Source: Aspidapion aeneum (taxonomy: Eukaryota; Arthropoda; Insecta; Coleoptera; Brentidae). Taken from it: DNA of 64,000 nucleotides. The notes below the pieces were generated by a model. It saw only the letters and a list, made by a program, of their open reading frames with translations, ran no database searches and was not told where the DNA came from. The stretch lies in contig CAUYVT010000079.1 of assembly GCA_963576565.1 (NCBI GenBank), positions 1 to 64,000 of the forward strand. Reading direction: 5' to 3'. Shown here piece by piece: positions 34,640 to 44,084 of the stretch (the first letter of the stretch is position 1; the number at the start of each line of letters is the position of its first letter). A program made the position numbers and the translations under genes.

Positions 34640-36853
34640 CACGTATTTGAAACAAGACAAATATTAAACACGATCTTCTCGCACAAATTTGCTTTTAACC
34701 TTCAGATACACCGTAACAAGGCTTAGCTAATCCATTCTCCATCTTTGTAGAGTTGTATGTGAAGAACAAGGACTTAATCGCGATTAAACCCAAAATTGCG
34801 CTTAAGTGCATCTGAGGGTAAATCGTGTATAATTTTCAGAAGATATCATTATTGAATACTGATACAATTTTGGTAATAAGACCGCAGGCAAAATTTTTGC
34901 TTTTTTAGTTGAAAAGATGCCGATAAACTATTACTTGGTTTCTTTGCAATTTACCAAACTTGGAAAGATTAAGTACTCTATAACCTCCCTTTGTATACGC
35001 CGGTGTTCTTAATAATAGCAAATAAAAATTTAATTTAACGTTCCTTTCAATATGGTCTCAATTTAAGTGCAGGCAGCCTGCAGACCAAACACGTTTAGAT
35101 GCGTCCTGCAGGCCGGTTGCCCCGCTCTGTATACCCAGCCAGATCCAGCCATGATCAAACAAATGATAAAATAAGCGGGCAACGTTCGAAATTACGTAAA
35201 AATGCACCCCCCATATTCTCACTAAAGATTTACCTGCGTGCAACAAAGAAAGAAAAAACCCCAAACTCACAAAGAAGGGTGATTCTTGAACGCAAAGTGT
35301 AACGTTCGAAATTACGTAAATTGTCTCAGACTGACCAATGAATATTTAACTGTGTGAAACAAATAAAGAAGAACATAATAGGTATCACCGAGTAGCCTAT
35401 TCTTGATCGCAGAGCCTTCAACTTTCATTGATAAATGCAAAATCACTAATATTTTTAGGCTGTATAGTTTGGTATAGTGGCCAAATGGATTCATTCATGC
35501 TTTTAAATTAAAAGGACTAAATTAAAAGTCCGAAATTCTCATCCCAACTTGGTAGCGGCCATTTAATTAGTCCCTGTCTGTACATGCGTTGACTAAGTTT
35601 TTTGTTTTTCAAATTACTATCCTACCCACTCAACAGTTATGGACCCTAATATATTTCAAGCCTAAAAGTTTTTAATATTAAGATACAATCATTTTTGAAA
35701 AGAACACACTGAGCAAAAATAGTTTTTATGTGTTCTTGGATAAGATGTAAAATCCCACTTTTATTTATAATTGACACTAAGCGTTGTTATATTATTATAA
35801 TTATTGCATTATCGTTTTTTAGAATCGCGCTTTGACAGCTCACTAGAAATGTACACTAGGATTCATAAATAATGTGGTTCCCTAGATTCATGTAATTTTT
35901 AGAATAACAGCACGATTTCGTACTAAGGCGGGTTGATTAAACGAAGGGTGCATCTGTAAGGACCTAATATTATTTGTAGAAAAGGGCGGAAGTCGGGGCT
36001 TCGACCTGGGACTCCTAGGATTAGATAGGTCACTTATAAGTACTTGTACTATTAGGTCCTGCGCGAATACTCTCAATGTTTGATGCGTATTTTTTAGGTT
36101 ATTTTGCTTTGTGTTATGTGGGTGGGTAAGCAGGCTGCTCCAAAGTAAGTCTTAGCATTGTTAAGTTTGAAATGACTAATGATTGATAGTAAGAATTTTT
36201 TTTTAAATAACCAATTATAAAGTTTTATTATTCAAACTAAACACCATTTCATAAAATTTGGTGTTTGGAATTGAATAGAAAATATTAAAATTTGATTAAT
36301 CATTCTAAACTTAATTTGGCAAGTTGAAATCACTTTTATTTTTAACTTTATATGGAATTTAAAAACTCATGAAAAACAATTAATATTTTTCTTAAAATCT
36401 CAAAAACAGGATGCCTGATTGTTTTTTTTTATATGCCATCTTAATTAAAAATGCTATTACTCTACTAGTTATCTTTTTTAATTTTTGTGTATCTTTCATA
36501 ATAAAACAGTTAGCAATAGGGTGTTTGACAGTAGTAAAAAATAAAATATATATTTTTAGATATCTCTTTAGCTCTTGGGAATGCTAAAAACAAACTTTTT
36601 TGTTTAATTTTTTCTCAAATTCATAGTTCTTTTAATTAAAGAAATTCATTGAATTAAAACAATTAGCCACGTGATTCAAAACAGGCGGTCTACCAATCAG
36701 CGGCGAGTGACGCCACAAAACAGTAAACGCCTCGAACGAACCTATTTTCTGTGTTATTTTCTTATGGATGGTAATGTTTGCTTTGGTTTAAAGTGTGAAT
36801 TATTGTCCTAAATTAGATTTTATTTTGTGTTTTGCTTATAAAAAACATTTTCA
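34640..36853. other. Intergenic or intronic sequence, no gene seen
   Basis: Contains a diverged duplication around AACGTTCGAAATTACGTAAA (35183 and 35302) and the inverted partner of the 20800 block near 35530-35580. From 36080 it is featureless and AT-rich. The region just before 36854 is less AT-rich and probably includes the promoter/leader of the next exon. Confidence 0.45.
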
Positions 36854-36981
36854 ATGGAAAACGGATTCCCCAAAGCCGATAGCTCCAACTTGCCAAGGCT
36901 GAATTCCTTTATGGTGGCAGGCTTCTTTGCCAACAACAGTGATTTTTGTTCTGCGGAATTTAGAAACGTTAAAATGTTGAT
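36854..36981 (+). CDS. First exon, SWIM/YqaJ-like protein (partial)
   Basis: An ATG opens 42 codons plus two bases and ends at a strong donor (GAT|GTAAGT). The peptide includes PRLNSFMVAGFFANNSDF and CSAEFRNVKML. This resembles the N-terminal block of an insect family with a SWIM zinc finger and a YqaJ-type nuclease domain, which itself may be mobile or virus-derived. Later exons were not found: a 5'-truncated LINE begins about 100 bp downstream and none of the expected following motifs appear. It may be a live first exon with a distant second exon, or a stranded relic. Family assignment is from recalled similarity and is moderate at best. Confidence 0.5.
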
Positions 36982-37088
36982 GTAAGTATTCGATGAGTTG
37001 TTTTGTATATAACTGAAAGTTTTTTACGCTATTCTTCGCCTACTTTTACTCATTTAGATTCTGAGGTAAGGTTATATGTTTTGCTTTT

Positions 37089-37541
37089 TTGTTTAATATG
37101 CCACTTACAATAGATTCTTACAGGCAAGGAGTATATCCATCATCATGGAAGTCTGCCGCAGTACAACCTATTCCAAAGAAAGGAAAAAAGACAGATCCGT
37201 TAAACTATAGACCAATTGCTCTACTTCCGGTGATATCAAAAGTAATGGAAAGAGTTGTGAACAATCACCTAACCAAGTACTTGAAAAAGTACAAAATTAT
37301 CAACGACAAGCAATACGGATTTCGAGAATTTAGGTCAACTGGCGATTTACTTACATACGTCACTCACTTATGGCAAAAAGCGATTGCGTTACGGGGCGAA
37401 ACAAGAGCAATTGCCTTAGATATATCAAAAGCATTCGATAAAGTCTGGCATGAAAATCTGCTCAACAAGCTCAAAGCAATGGGATTGTCGCCGAAACTTT
37501 GCACTTGGTTTGAAAGTTACATTAAGGATAGATCCATCTAT
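37089..37541 (+). pseudogene. LINE A, RT domain first part (split by LINE B)
   Basis: The frame carries RT motifs of a Jockey-superfamily LINE: VQPIPKKGKKTDPLNYRPIA, QYGFREFRSTGDLLTYVTHL, ALDISKAFDKVWHENLLNKL. It breaks at SYIKDRSI and resumes at 40348 with VELDGRNSNSYQINAG, the natural next residues. LINE A is therefore one copy cut by LINE B. It is 5'-truncated near 37085 (no endonuclease) and therefore dead. Confidence 0.85.
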
Positions 37542-40345
37542 AATCCCTTTAGGAAACATAAAGGTTCTTGAAGTAATTATAAATAACAACAAATCTAAAA
37601 TCTGTCTAACAGCTATTTATAAGTCACCAACTGTAGATGAACTGTTTTTTAATCAAGAATTACATCGTTATTTAATTGATAAACAAAAAACAACTTTCCA
37701 CATAATAGGTGGGGATATTAATATAAATCTGTTAGGAGGTCTGGATTACATTGAAGAATATCAGAACATATTAGCTTCTTTAAAATTTGCCTCTTATATA
37801 AATAAGATAACCAGACCACGCTCAAAAACATGTCTAGATCATTTTTTTATCAAATCTCCAGTAAATCAGAGGGCCATAAACTCATTTATTTTTGAAAACA
37901 ACATAATATCAGATCACTATCCCATCGCAGTATCTATACCACATACTATAAAACCTGACACAAGTACAAAATTTGATAAAAAATATATAAATTATCCAAA
38001 ACTAAAATTGGATCTAAAAAAAGAAATGTGGTTGGATATTTACAATGAAAGGGAACCTAATAAAGCAGTTGACATTTTTTTACACAAAGTTAAAAATTTT
38101 ATAAATCTAAATACGACAGTGTCAGGAAATCATAACAACAAAAAAAACGTTTTTATACAAAAATGGATGACAAAAGGCCTTCTGAATTCTATACAAGAAA
38201 AACATCGTTTATATAATCAAGTTATCCAGAACCCGACAAATAATATCCTAAAATATCAATATAGTAATTTTAAAAATAGACTAAGAATACTGATTAAAAT
38301 TGCTAAAAGAGGATATGTAAAAAAACAAGTAAATAAAAACAAAAATTCGTCACCTTCTCTGTGGAATGTTATAAATTCAGTATGCGGAAAGTCAAAAAAT
38401 GAACCTAAAATTGATTCTATAAAAACAGACAATGGAAACCATGTGTCAGACAAAAAACAAATAGTCAACGAATTCAACAGACATTACAGCACTTTAGGAC
38501 AAACCTACGCAGAAAAAATACCCTCCTGTAACGACAATTTGGAAGATTTGGGCAGGCTGGAAAGCAGCATGTATCTGTATTTTGTAGAGCAAAAAGAAAT
38601 TTTGGATGCTATTAAATCGTTAAAAACTAAAAAAAGCCCTGGCTGGGATGAAGTAAAAACCGACACTGTAAAACAAATAAAAGAAGAAATATTGCAGCCA
38701 ATTACATTTTTGATAAATCTATGCTTTCAAGAGAGCTGTTTTCCAGACTGCCTAAAGACGGGGAAAATAAAGCCAATATTTAAAGCGGGGAAAAAAAACT
38801 TGGTAGTTAACTACCGACCGGTGTCTGTATTGTCTGTTTTTTCTAAAATATTCGAAAAAGTACTAAAGAACAGAATAATGAAATTTTTCAATAAATTTAA
38901 AGTCTTGTCAGATGGTCAATACGGTTTTAGAGAGGGAACATCAACACAGGATGCAATACTAAATTTAACTACAAAAATTACAGATGCATTTAACACAAGT
39001 AAGCGTAGCCTTTGTGTTTTTGTTGACCTCTCTAAGGCATTTGATACGGTCTCCCATCAGATCCTGATAAAAAAACTGGAAAGGTGCGGTTTGAGGGGAA
39101 AGGTACTTGAGCTACTTACAGATTATCTGACCAACAGAACTCAGTATGTAGAGATTGATGGTGTCATTAGCGAGACAAGAAATATTTCTTATGGAGTACC
39201 TCAGGGTACCGTTTTGGGTCCATTACTTTTTACCATTTATATAAATGATATGTTAAAATTAAAAACTTTGGGTAAAATCATAAGTTTCGCTGATGACACT
39301 ACCATCTTTTACACAGCGGATACTTGGGAGGGGCTGAAACATCTAGCCGAACAAGATTTTAAAACCATAAAATGTTGGTTTCAAATAAACAAACTTACCC
39401 TAAATTATGACAAAACAAAATATCTACCCTTTGCCATTTATCAGAACCATTTGCCTAACTTTGGACCTTTAAAAATCAATGACAATGAGGAAATTCCAGA
39501 ATCATCCTCTATTAAATACTTGGGAATAATTTTCGACAGGCACATGAAATGGGATTTACAAATTAAGAACGTTTTAAATAAAATACGTGGACTGTTGCCT
39601 AAATTTCGGTATCTTAGAGAATTTTTAGAGAAAGATCAGCTAAGAATGCTTTACCTCTCCCTGGTACAATCCCATCTTTCGTATGGAATTTTAGGTTGGG
39701 GTGGAGTTGCTGACTGTCACTTAAAGGCTTTGAGTAATACGCAGAAATGGTTTCTGAAGCTAATTTATGGTAAACGAAGAACCTACCCCTCGGACTTGCT
39801 TTTCCAGGAGACCAAAATCCTAGATATTCGCCAGCTTTATTGCTTGGAATTAATAAAAAATATTCAAAAGGGTAAAATCACGCTAAAGCAAAGAGTAAAG
39901 ACATATTTCACTAGAAGAGACAATAACTTTCAATACAGCATTCTTTCAAAAACTACATCACAGCGCTCTGTGGAATATTTTGCTCCTAGAATATATAATA
40001 CTTTACCATTAAATATACAAAATACTACAAAATTTCATAAATTCAGGAAGCTGGCTAATACATGGATTTTGGAAAATAGAGATAAGTGTAATGAATTAAT
40101 TAATTTGAATTACGTAAGATAAGAAATATGCTACCTAATACACTTACTAGTTATCTGGTACTTAGTATCGGAAGATACAATTTAGAATTACTTGTGGTAT
40201 ATTGTTTTGTTTTTCTTTTCTTCTTGTTTAGTCAACAAGCATGATTATGCTTTTATGACTTTTTTACGTTTATTGTCCATTTTTAATGTAATTTTCTGTT
40301 TGAATTTGAATTTGAATAAACGTATTATTATATTATATTATATTT
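37542..40345 (+). mobile_element. LINE B, 5'-truncated non-LTR retrotransposon
   Basis: Inserted into LINE A between codons for SIY and VELD. It starts inside the endonuclease domain and ends after a 3' UTR with a TTATATTATATTATA-type tail (about 40320-40345). The reading frame has no stop from the truncation point to 40122, so it is young compared with its host copy. Confidence 0.85.
37543..40122 (+). CDS. LINE B ORF2 (EN C-terminal part plus RT), truncated
   Basis: About 860 codons are open. First comes the C-terminal part of the APE-type endonuclease: IGGDININL, RPRSKTCLDHFF and SDHYPIAVSI. Then the reverse transcriptase: NYRPVSVLSVFSK, QYGFREGTSTQDAIL, FVDLSKAFDTVSHQIL (motif A Asp present), YGVPQGTVLGPLLF and FADDTTIF (catalytic Asp pair present). 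The post-RT region has KYLGIIFDRHMKWD and SYGILGWGG, and ends CNELINLNYVR. The N-terminal half of the endonuclease and all of ORF1 are missing through 5' truncation, so there is no native start codon; the open frame begins upstream only because it fuses by chance with LINE A sequence. The relic at 14060-14641 shares its C-terminal layout. Confidence 0.88.
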   Translation: MPLGNIKVLEVIINNNKSKICLTAIYKSPTVDELFFNQELHRYLIDKQKTTFHIIGGDININLLGGLDYIEEYQNILASLKFASYINKITRPRSKTCLDHFFIKSPVNQRAINSFIFENNIISDHYPIAVSIPHTIKPDTSTKFDKKYINYPKLKLDLKKEMWLDIYNEREPNKAVDIFLHKVKNFINLNTTVSGNHNNKKNVFIQKWMTKGLLNSIQEKHRLYNQVIQNPTNNILKYQYSNFKNRLRILIKIAKRGYVKKQVNKNKNSSPSLWNVINSVCGKSKNEPKIDSIKTDNGNHVSDKKQIVNEFNRHYSTLGQTYAEKIPSCNDNLEDLGRLESSMYLYFVEQKEILDAIKSLKTKKSPGWDEVKTDTVKQIKEEILQPITFLINLCFQESCFPDCLKTGKIKPIFKAGKKNLVVNYRPVSVLSVFSKIFEKVLKNRIMKFFNKFKVLSDGQYGFREGTSTQDAILNLTTKITDAFNTSKRSLCVFVDLSKAFDTVSHQILIKKLERCGLRGKVLELLTDYLTNRTQYVEIDGVISETRNISYGVPQGTVLGPLLFTIYINDMLKLKTLGKIISFADDTTIFYTADTWEGLKHLAEQDFKTIKCWFQINKLTLNYDKTKYLPFAIYQNHLPNFGPLKINDNEEIPESSSIKYLGIIFDRHMKWDLQIKNVLNKIRGLLPKFRYLREFLEKDQLRMLYLSLVQSHLSYGILGWGGVADCHLKALSNTQKWFLKLIYGKRRTYPSDLLFQETKILDIRQLYCLELIKNIQKGKITLKQRVKTYFTRRDNNFQYSILSKTTSQRSVEYFAPRIYNTLPLNIQNTTKFHKFRKLANTWILENRDKCNELINLNYVR

Positions 40346-40347
40346 AT

Positions 40348-40940
40348 GTTGAACTGGATGGCCGGAACTCCAACTCTTACCAAATAAATGCTGGTGTGCC
40401 ACAGGGAGCAATCCTTTCGCCAACACTTTTTCTGATTTACATAAATGACCTCATAGATAAAACAGTAAATCCACTTTATTGCTTTGCAGATGATGGCAAT
40501 GTAGTCTCCTCAGTCATACCACCCACTCAGTGTCTATCCGCACGTGAATTCCATCATCTTAGACTAACTCAAATATCGCAGATAAATAACGACCTGGAGA
40601 TAATAGAGGACTGGGGCAACAAAAGCCTTGTACAGTTCAACGCGCAGAAAACCCAAGCAGCCCTGTTTTCAAAAAAGACCAGCACCGGTGAGCCAAACAT
40701 CATGCTATCTGGAAGTGCTGTCACATTGCAGAGCCAGTTGAACATCTTAGGAGTCACTGCAGAGACCCACATATCTTGGCACAGTCACGTGGCAGATATA
40801 GTTAAAAGGGCGTCCCAAAAACTTGGGGTGCTATTTCGTACAAGACATCTGTATACACCAAGCCAACTGCTGACACTCTACAAAGCCCAGATTCGACCAA
40901 CTATGGAGTACTGCTCACATATATGGAGTGCGGCACCCAA
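40348..40940 (+). pseudogene. LINE A, RT domain second part
   Basis: Resumes LINE A after LINE B: NAGVPQGAILSPTLFLIYIN, YCFADDGNV (active-site Asp pair), then NILGVTAETHISWHSHV and a C-terminal start (IRPTMEYCSHIWSAA). It breaks off near 40940 and is followed by unrelated sequence, so the 3' end is missing as well. The frame appears to run upstream to 40192, but that part is LINE B's 3' UTR. Confidence 0.85.
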
Positions 40941-40984
40941 TCATACCTTAATACTCTTTTCTCAAATTTGTCAAATACCCTATT

Positions 40985-41355
40985 GTGGACACTTAATTTG
41001 AATCACTTATCTAAGATACACATAGGAACTTAAATCGGCGAAATGCGCATGCGCGACTCTCTTCCTCTTATTCCTTACGTAAATTATTTCTTCCTGTCTT
41101 TCTCTCACTTCGAACCTTCGTGACTATTGCGTGAGAGAGAGTGTGAAACCCCCGATCATCGCTTACCCAGTGGGTCTGAACGACACAAGATAAGGAAGAA
41201 ATTTCAGTTGCGATTTTATTTATAAATCAGAGTTTATGTAAGTGCATGACATTTCAACGCGAAACAAAATGCATCAAATATCAAAGTATCCCAAGTAAGT
41301 CAATGTTCTGGCAACATAAGATGAAGATGTAAACTTCATGAATGAATGATAATAA
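40985..41355 (+). repeat. About 370-bp dispersed repeat, copy 1 (SINE-like?)
   Basis: TTTGAATCACTTATCT through AATGAATGATAATA matches 61998-62371 closely, in direct orientation outside the Gypsy LTRs. It includes GCGCATGCGC and a TGAGAGAGAGTG tract. No coding capacity. Confidence 0.75.
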
Positions 41356-41469
41356 AAATTCGATGTTAAGTGAAAGGGTACATCTTAAGTGGCAAGTGCT
41401 AAATCATTGGTAAAGAAATATGATATGATTTGGGTTAATTAAGGCATAACAATAACAAAGTTTAAAACT

Positions 41470-43454
41470 GTACGGAGACCTAGTTTGGTGTTGCCAAATT
41501 TTGGTCTTTTACGTTTGGCACTCGTGATTTCGGATGGAAATCTGGGCGCCACTCTAAGAAACAAGGGAGCTTAGAGTCTCCACCAGCCAGTACGGCTAGC
41601 TTTTAAACAGTCGAGAAAAACGGGTTCTAGTTTTGGTTGGGAAATAAAATCCAGGCAATATAACCCAAATGTACCACTTTTATTTGGTAAAATCTAACAA
41701 ATATCGTAGCTATTTACCAATTAACCCAATAATCACTTTAATCAAAGCATAGGCAGCTTATTATTCTACTAATCTGACACAATGTTATTTATATACGGTT
41801 TTCTCAATTTATTCGATAATTTCTATTACGGAATCCGGCAAAATTCGGTGTTACCTATTTAGTTTGGCCCTTTTCGCAAAGACGGCTAAAATATAGAATT
41901 AAATAAAGTCTAACAACAGTTCAAGACGCGGTGCCATCAATCCCTTGAACCGGGAAGAAGTTAAAACCACCCTACGTGACGCGTGCCTGCCTGTTTGGCT
42001 ACCAAAGACAGGGGTCCGGGAATTAGGGTGATTTGGGGATCCTATGGGGAATCAATCCAGAAAGACGCGTGCCTGTCTGTTTGGCTACCAAAGACAGGGT
42101 TCCGGGAGGTCTGGATGATTCGGGAATTTACCAATTCGGGGATCAGCTCTTAAGAACGCGTGCCTGACTGCCTGGCTACCAAAGACAGGGGTCCGGGCTA
42201 AGGGCGATCCAATGGAAAGAAAACGGGTTACATAAAGAATCTGCAATTTTCCCTTTTATTACACGAGATTTAAACTCTCACAATGTCGGGAAATTACCTA
42301 TTCTTTTAACCGGGAATACGTTAAACCAACTCTGTAAGGCGCGTGCCTGCCTGTTTGGCTACCAAAGACAGGGGTCCGGGAATCGGAGTGGTGTGAGCTA
42401 CCAACGGTGGAACCAACCCTTAAGAACGCGTGCCTGCCTGTTTGGCTACCAAAGACAGGGGTCCGGGAATAAGGGTGGTTCGGGACTAAAGAGCAGGTTC
42501 AGGAAATTGTGGCAGCAACGGTTTGTGACAGTCTAAAAACGCGGTCCCGTTAGAACATCATGGTGAATTGCGAAATCCTTCAAACCGGGAATAAGTTAAA
42601 ATCACCCTACGTGACGCGTGCCTGCCTGTTTGGCTACCAAAGACAGGGGTCCGGGAATTAGGGTGATTTGGAGTTTCTATGGGGAATCATTCCAGAAAGA
42701 CGCGCGCCTGCCTGTTTGGCTACCAAAGACAGGGGTCCGGATGATTCGGGAATTTACCAATTGTGGGATCAGCCCTTAAGAACGCGTGCCTGCCTGTTTG
42801 GCTACCAAAGGCAGGGGTCCGGGGCTAAGGGCGATTCAATTAACAGAAAAACGGGTTACATAAAGAATCTGCAATCTTCCCTTTTATTATATGACATTTA
42901 AGCACTCACAACGTCGGGAAGTTGCCTATTCTTTTAACCGGGAATACGTTAAACCAACTCTGTAAGACGCGTGCCTGCCTGTTTGGCTAGCAAAGAAAGG
43001 GGTCCGGGAATCAGAGTGGTATGGGCTACCAACGGTGGAACCAACCCTTAAGAACGCGTGCCGGCCTGTTTGGCTACCGAAACTGAATCAAATATTTTAT
43101 GCTATAGCCTGCGTACTTACCAACAAACAGCGGTTATACTCGGTTTTACACACACACACTTTGAACGCGAAGTGCCGGTTTCAATCTTGTGTCGTTCACA
43201 ACGAATTAACGGTCTCAAAATCAATTGCCGGTCTGAAATTGTCCCGCATCGAACAACGCAGCATCCTTAAATGTAGTTCGGTCGGTTATACTCGATGTTT
43301 AGTAGGGGGGACCGAAGCGAACCGGGGACTGGCGATAGATACCGAGAGGGCCTCGACACAAAAAATATAAACTGCCAATGCTCTATGAAAATACAAAATA
43401 ACTTAAAACCAATTAACACAATCTAATTAATGAGAAAATTAGTAACTTTGTTAC
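41470..43454 (-). repeat. 3' LTR of Gypsy element, with hairpin array
   Basis: About 1.98 kb, matching 59795-61739. Ten copies of a roughly 42-bp unit (ACGCGTGCCTGCCTGTTTGG ... GACAGGGGTCCGGG) start near 41979, 42064, 42155, 42339, 42425, 42614, 42700, 42783, 42967 and 43054. Relative to the other LTR it keeps a roughly 150-bp segment near 43170-43300, but lacks about 130 bp after 43075 and 26 bp near 41890. Confidence 0.88.
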
Positions 43455-43470
43455 ACACCCCCCTTTCTTC
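43455..43470 (-). other. Polypurine tract
   Basis: The minus strand reads GAAGAAAGGGGGG just before the 3' LTR start, as needed to prime plus-strand DNA synthesis. Confidence 0.75.
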
Positions 43471-43619
43471 GGAAAAATGCAAAATACGTAGGATTTTGTC
43501 ATTTTTGAATATTGAAAATATACATATAAAAAAATTATTCCCTTCGCGATAATAACTTAAAGCTAATCTCACCAAAATAACATAGCTTAAACAAAATATT
43601 CTGGAACTACTCCCGTCGG

Positions 43620-43960
43620 CTCTATTCCTGAGTTCTAGTAGCGGTTAACGAGGCCATAACTAAGTATGTACCCCGTGTACTAAGTACCAAACGGTTAAAG
43701 AGGTCTCTTTTAAACAAAGTACCCCTGGTACATCTCTTCTTAATTTATGGTAGTAGCTCCAAACGGTTAACATATCGGTTTATGTACCCCGGGTACTAAG
43801 TACCGAACGGTTAAAGAGGTCTCTTTTTAAACTGAGTACCCCTGATACGTCTCTTCTTAATTACTGGCAGCCGCTCCAAGCGGTTAACGAGGCCATACCT
43901 ATGTATGTACCCCGAGTACATAGTACCAAACGGTTATAGAGGACCTAACTAGTAGGAACC
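43620..43960 (-). repeat. 3' UTR tandem array, about 120-bp unit
   Basis: Units share CGGTTAAAGAGGTCTCTTT (43692, 43810, diverged at 43931) and GTACCCCG(G/T)GTACTAAGT. The unit is rich in GTAC palindromes. It lies between pol and the polypurine tract. Confidence 0.75.
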
Positions 43961-44084
43961 CCTTTTAAACTGGTTCTAGAAACAAATCTTATATCTTTAG
44001 CCATAATATTTAACATGATTTACAATGACATAATGAGCTCACTGGATTTCAGGTATTAAACGGTTAAAAAAAACTAACGAACAT

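Noticed and set aside
35936..36070. Possible tRNA-derived SINE (B-box-like GGTCGAAGCC on the minus strand)
   Set aside because: One base short of a proper B box and no convincing A box.
40192..40350. Extension of LINE A frame upstream of 40348
   Set aside because: This stretch is LINE B's 3' UTR and tail; the real LINE A coding sequence resumes at VELDGRN.
42668..42901. Open frames over the Gypsy LTR hairpin array (for example ACLFGYQRQGSG)
   Set aside because: They are repeat units read through, with no start or domain support.
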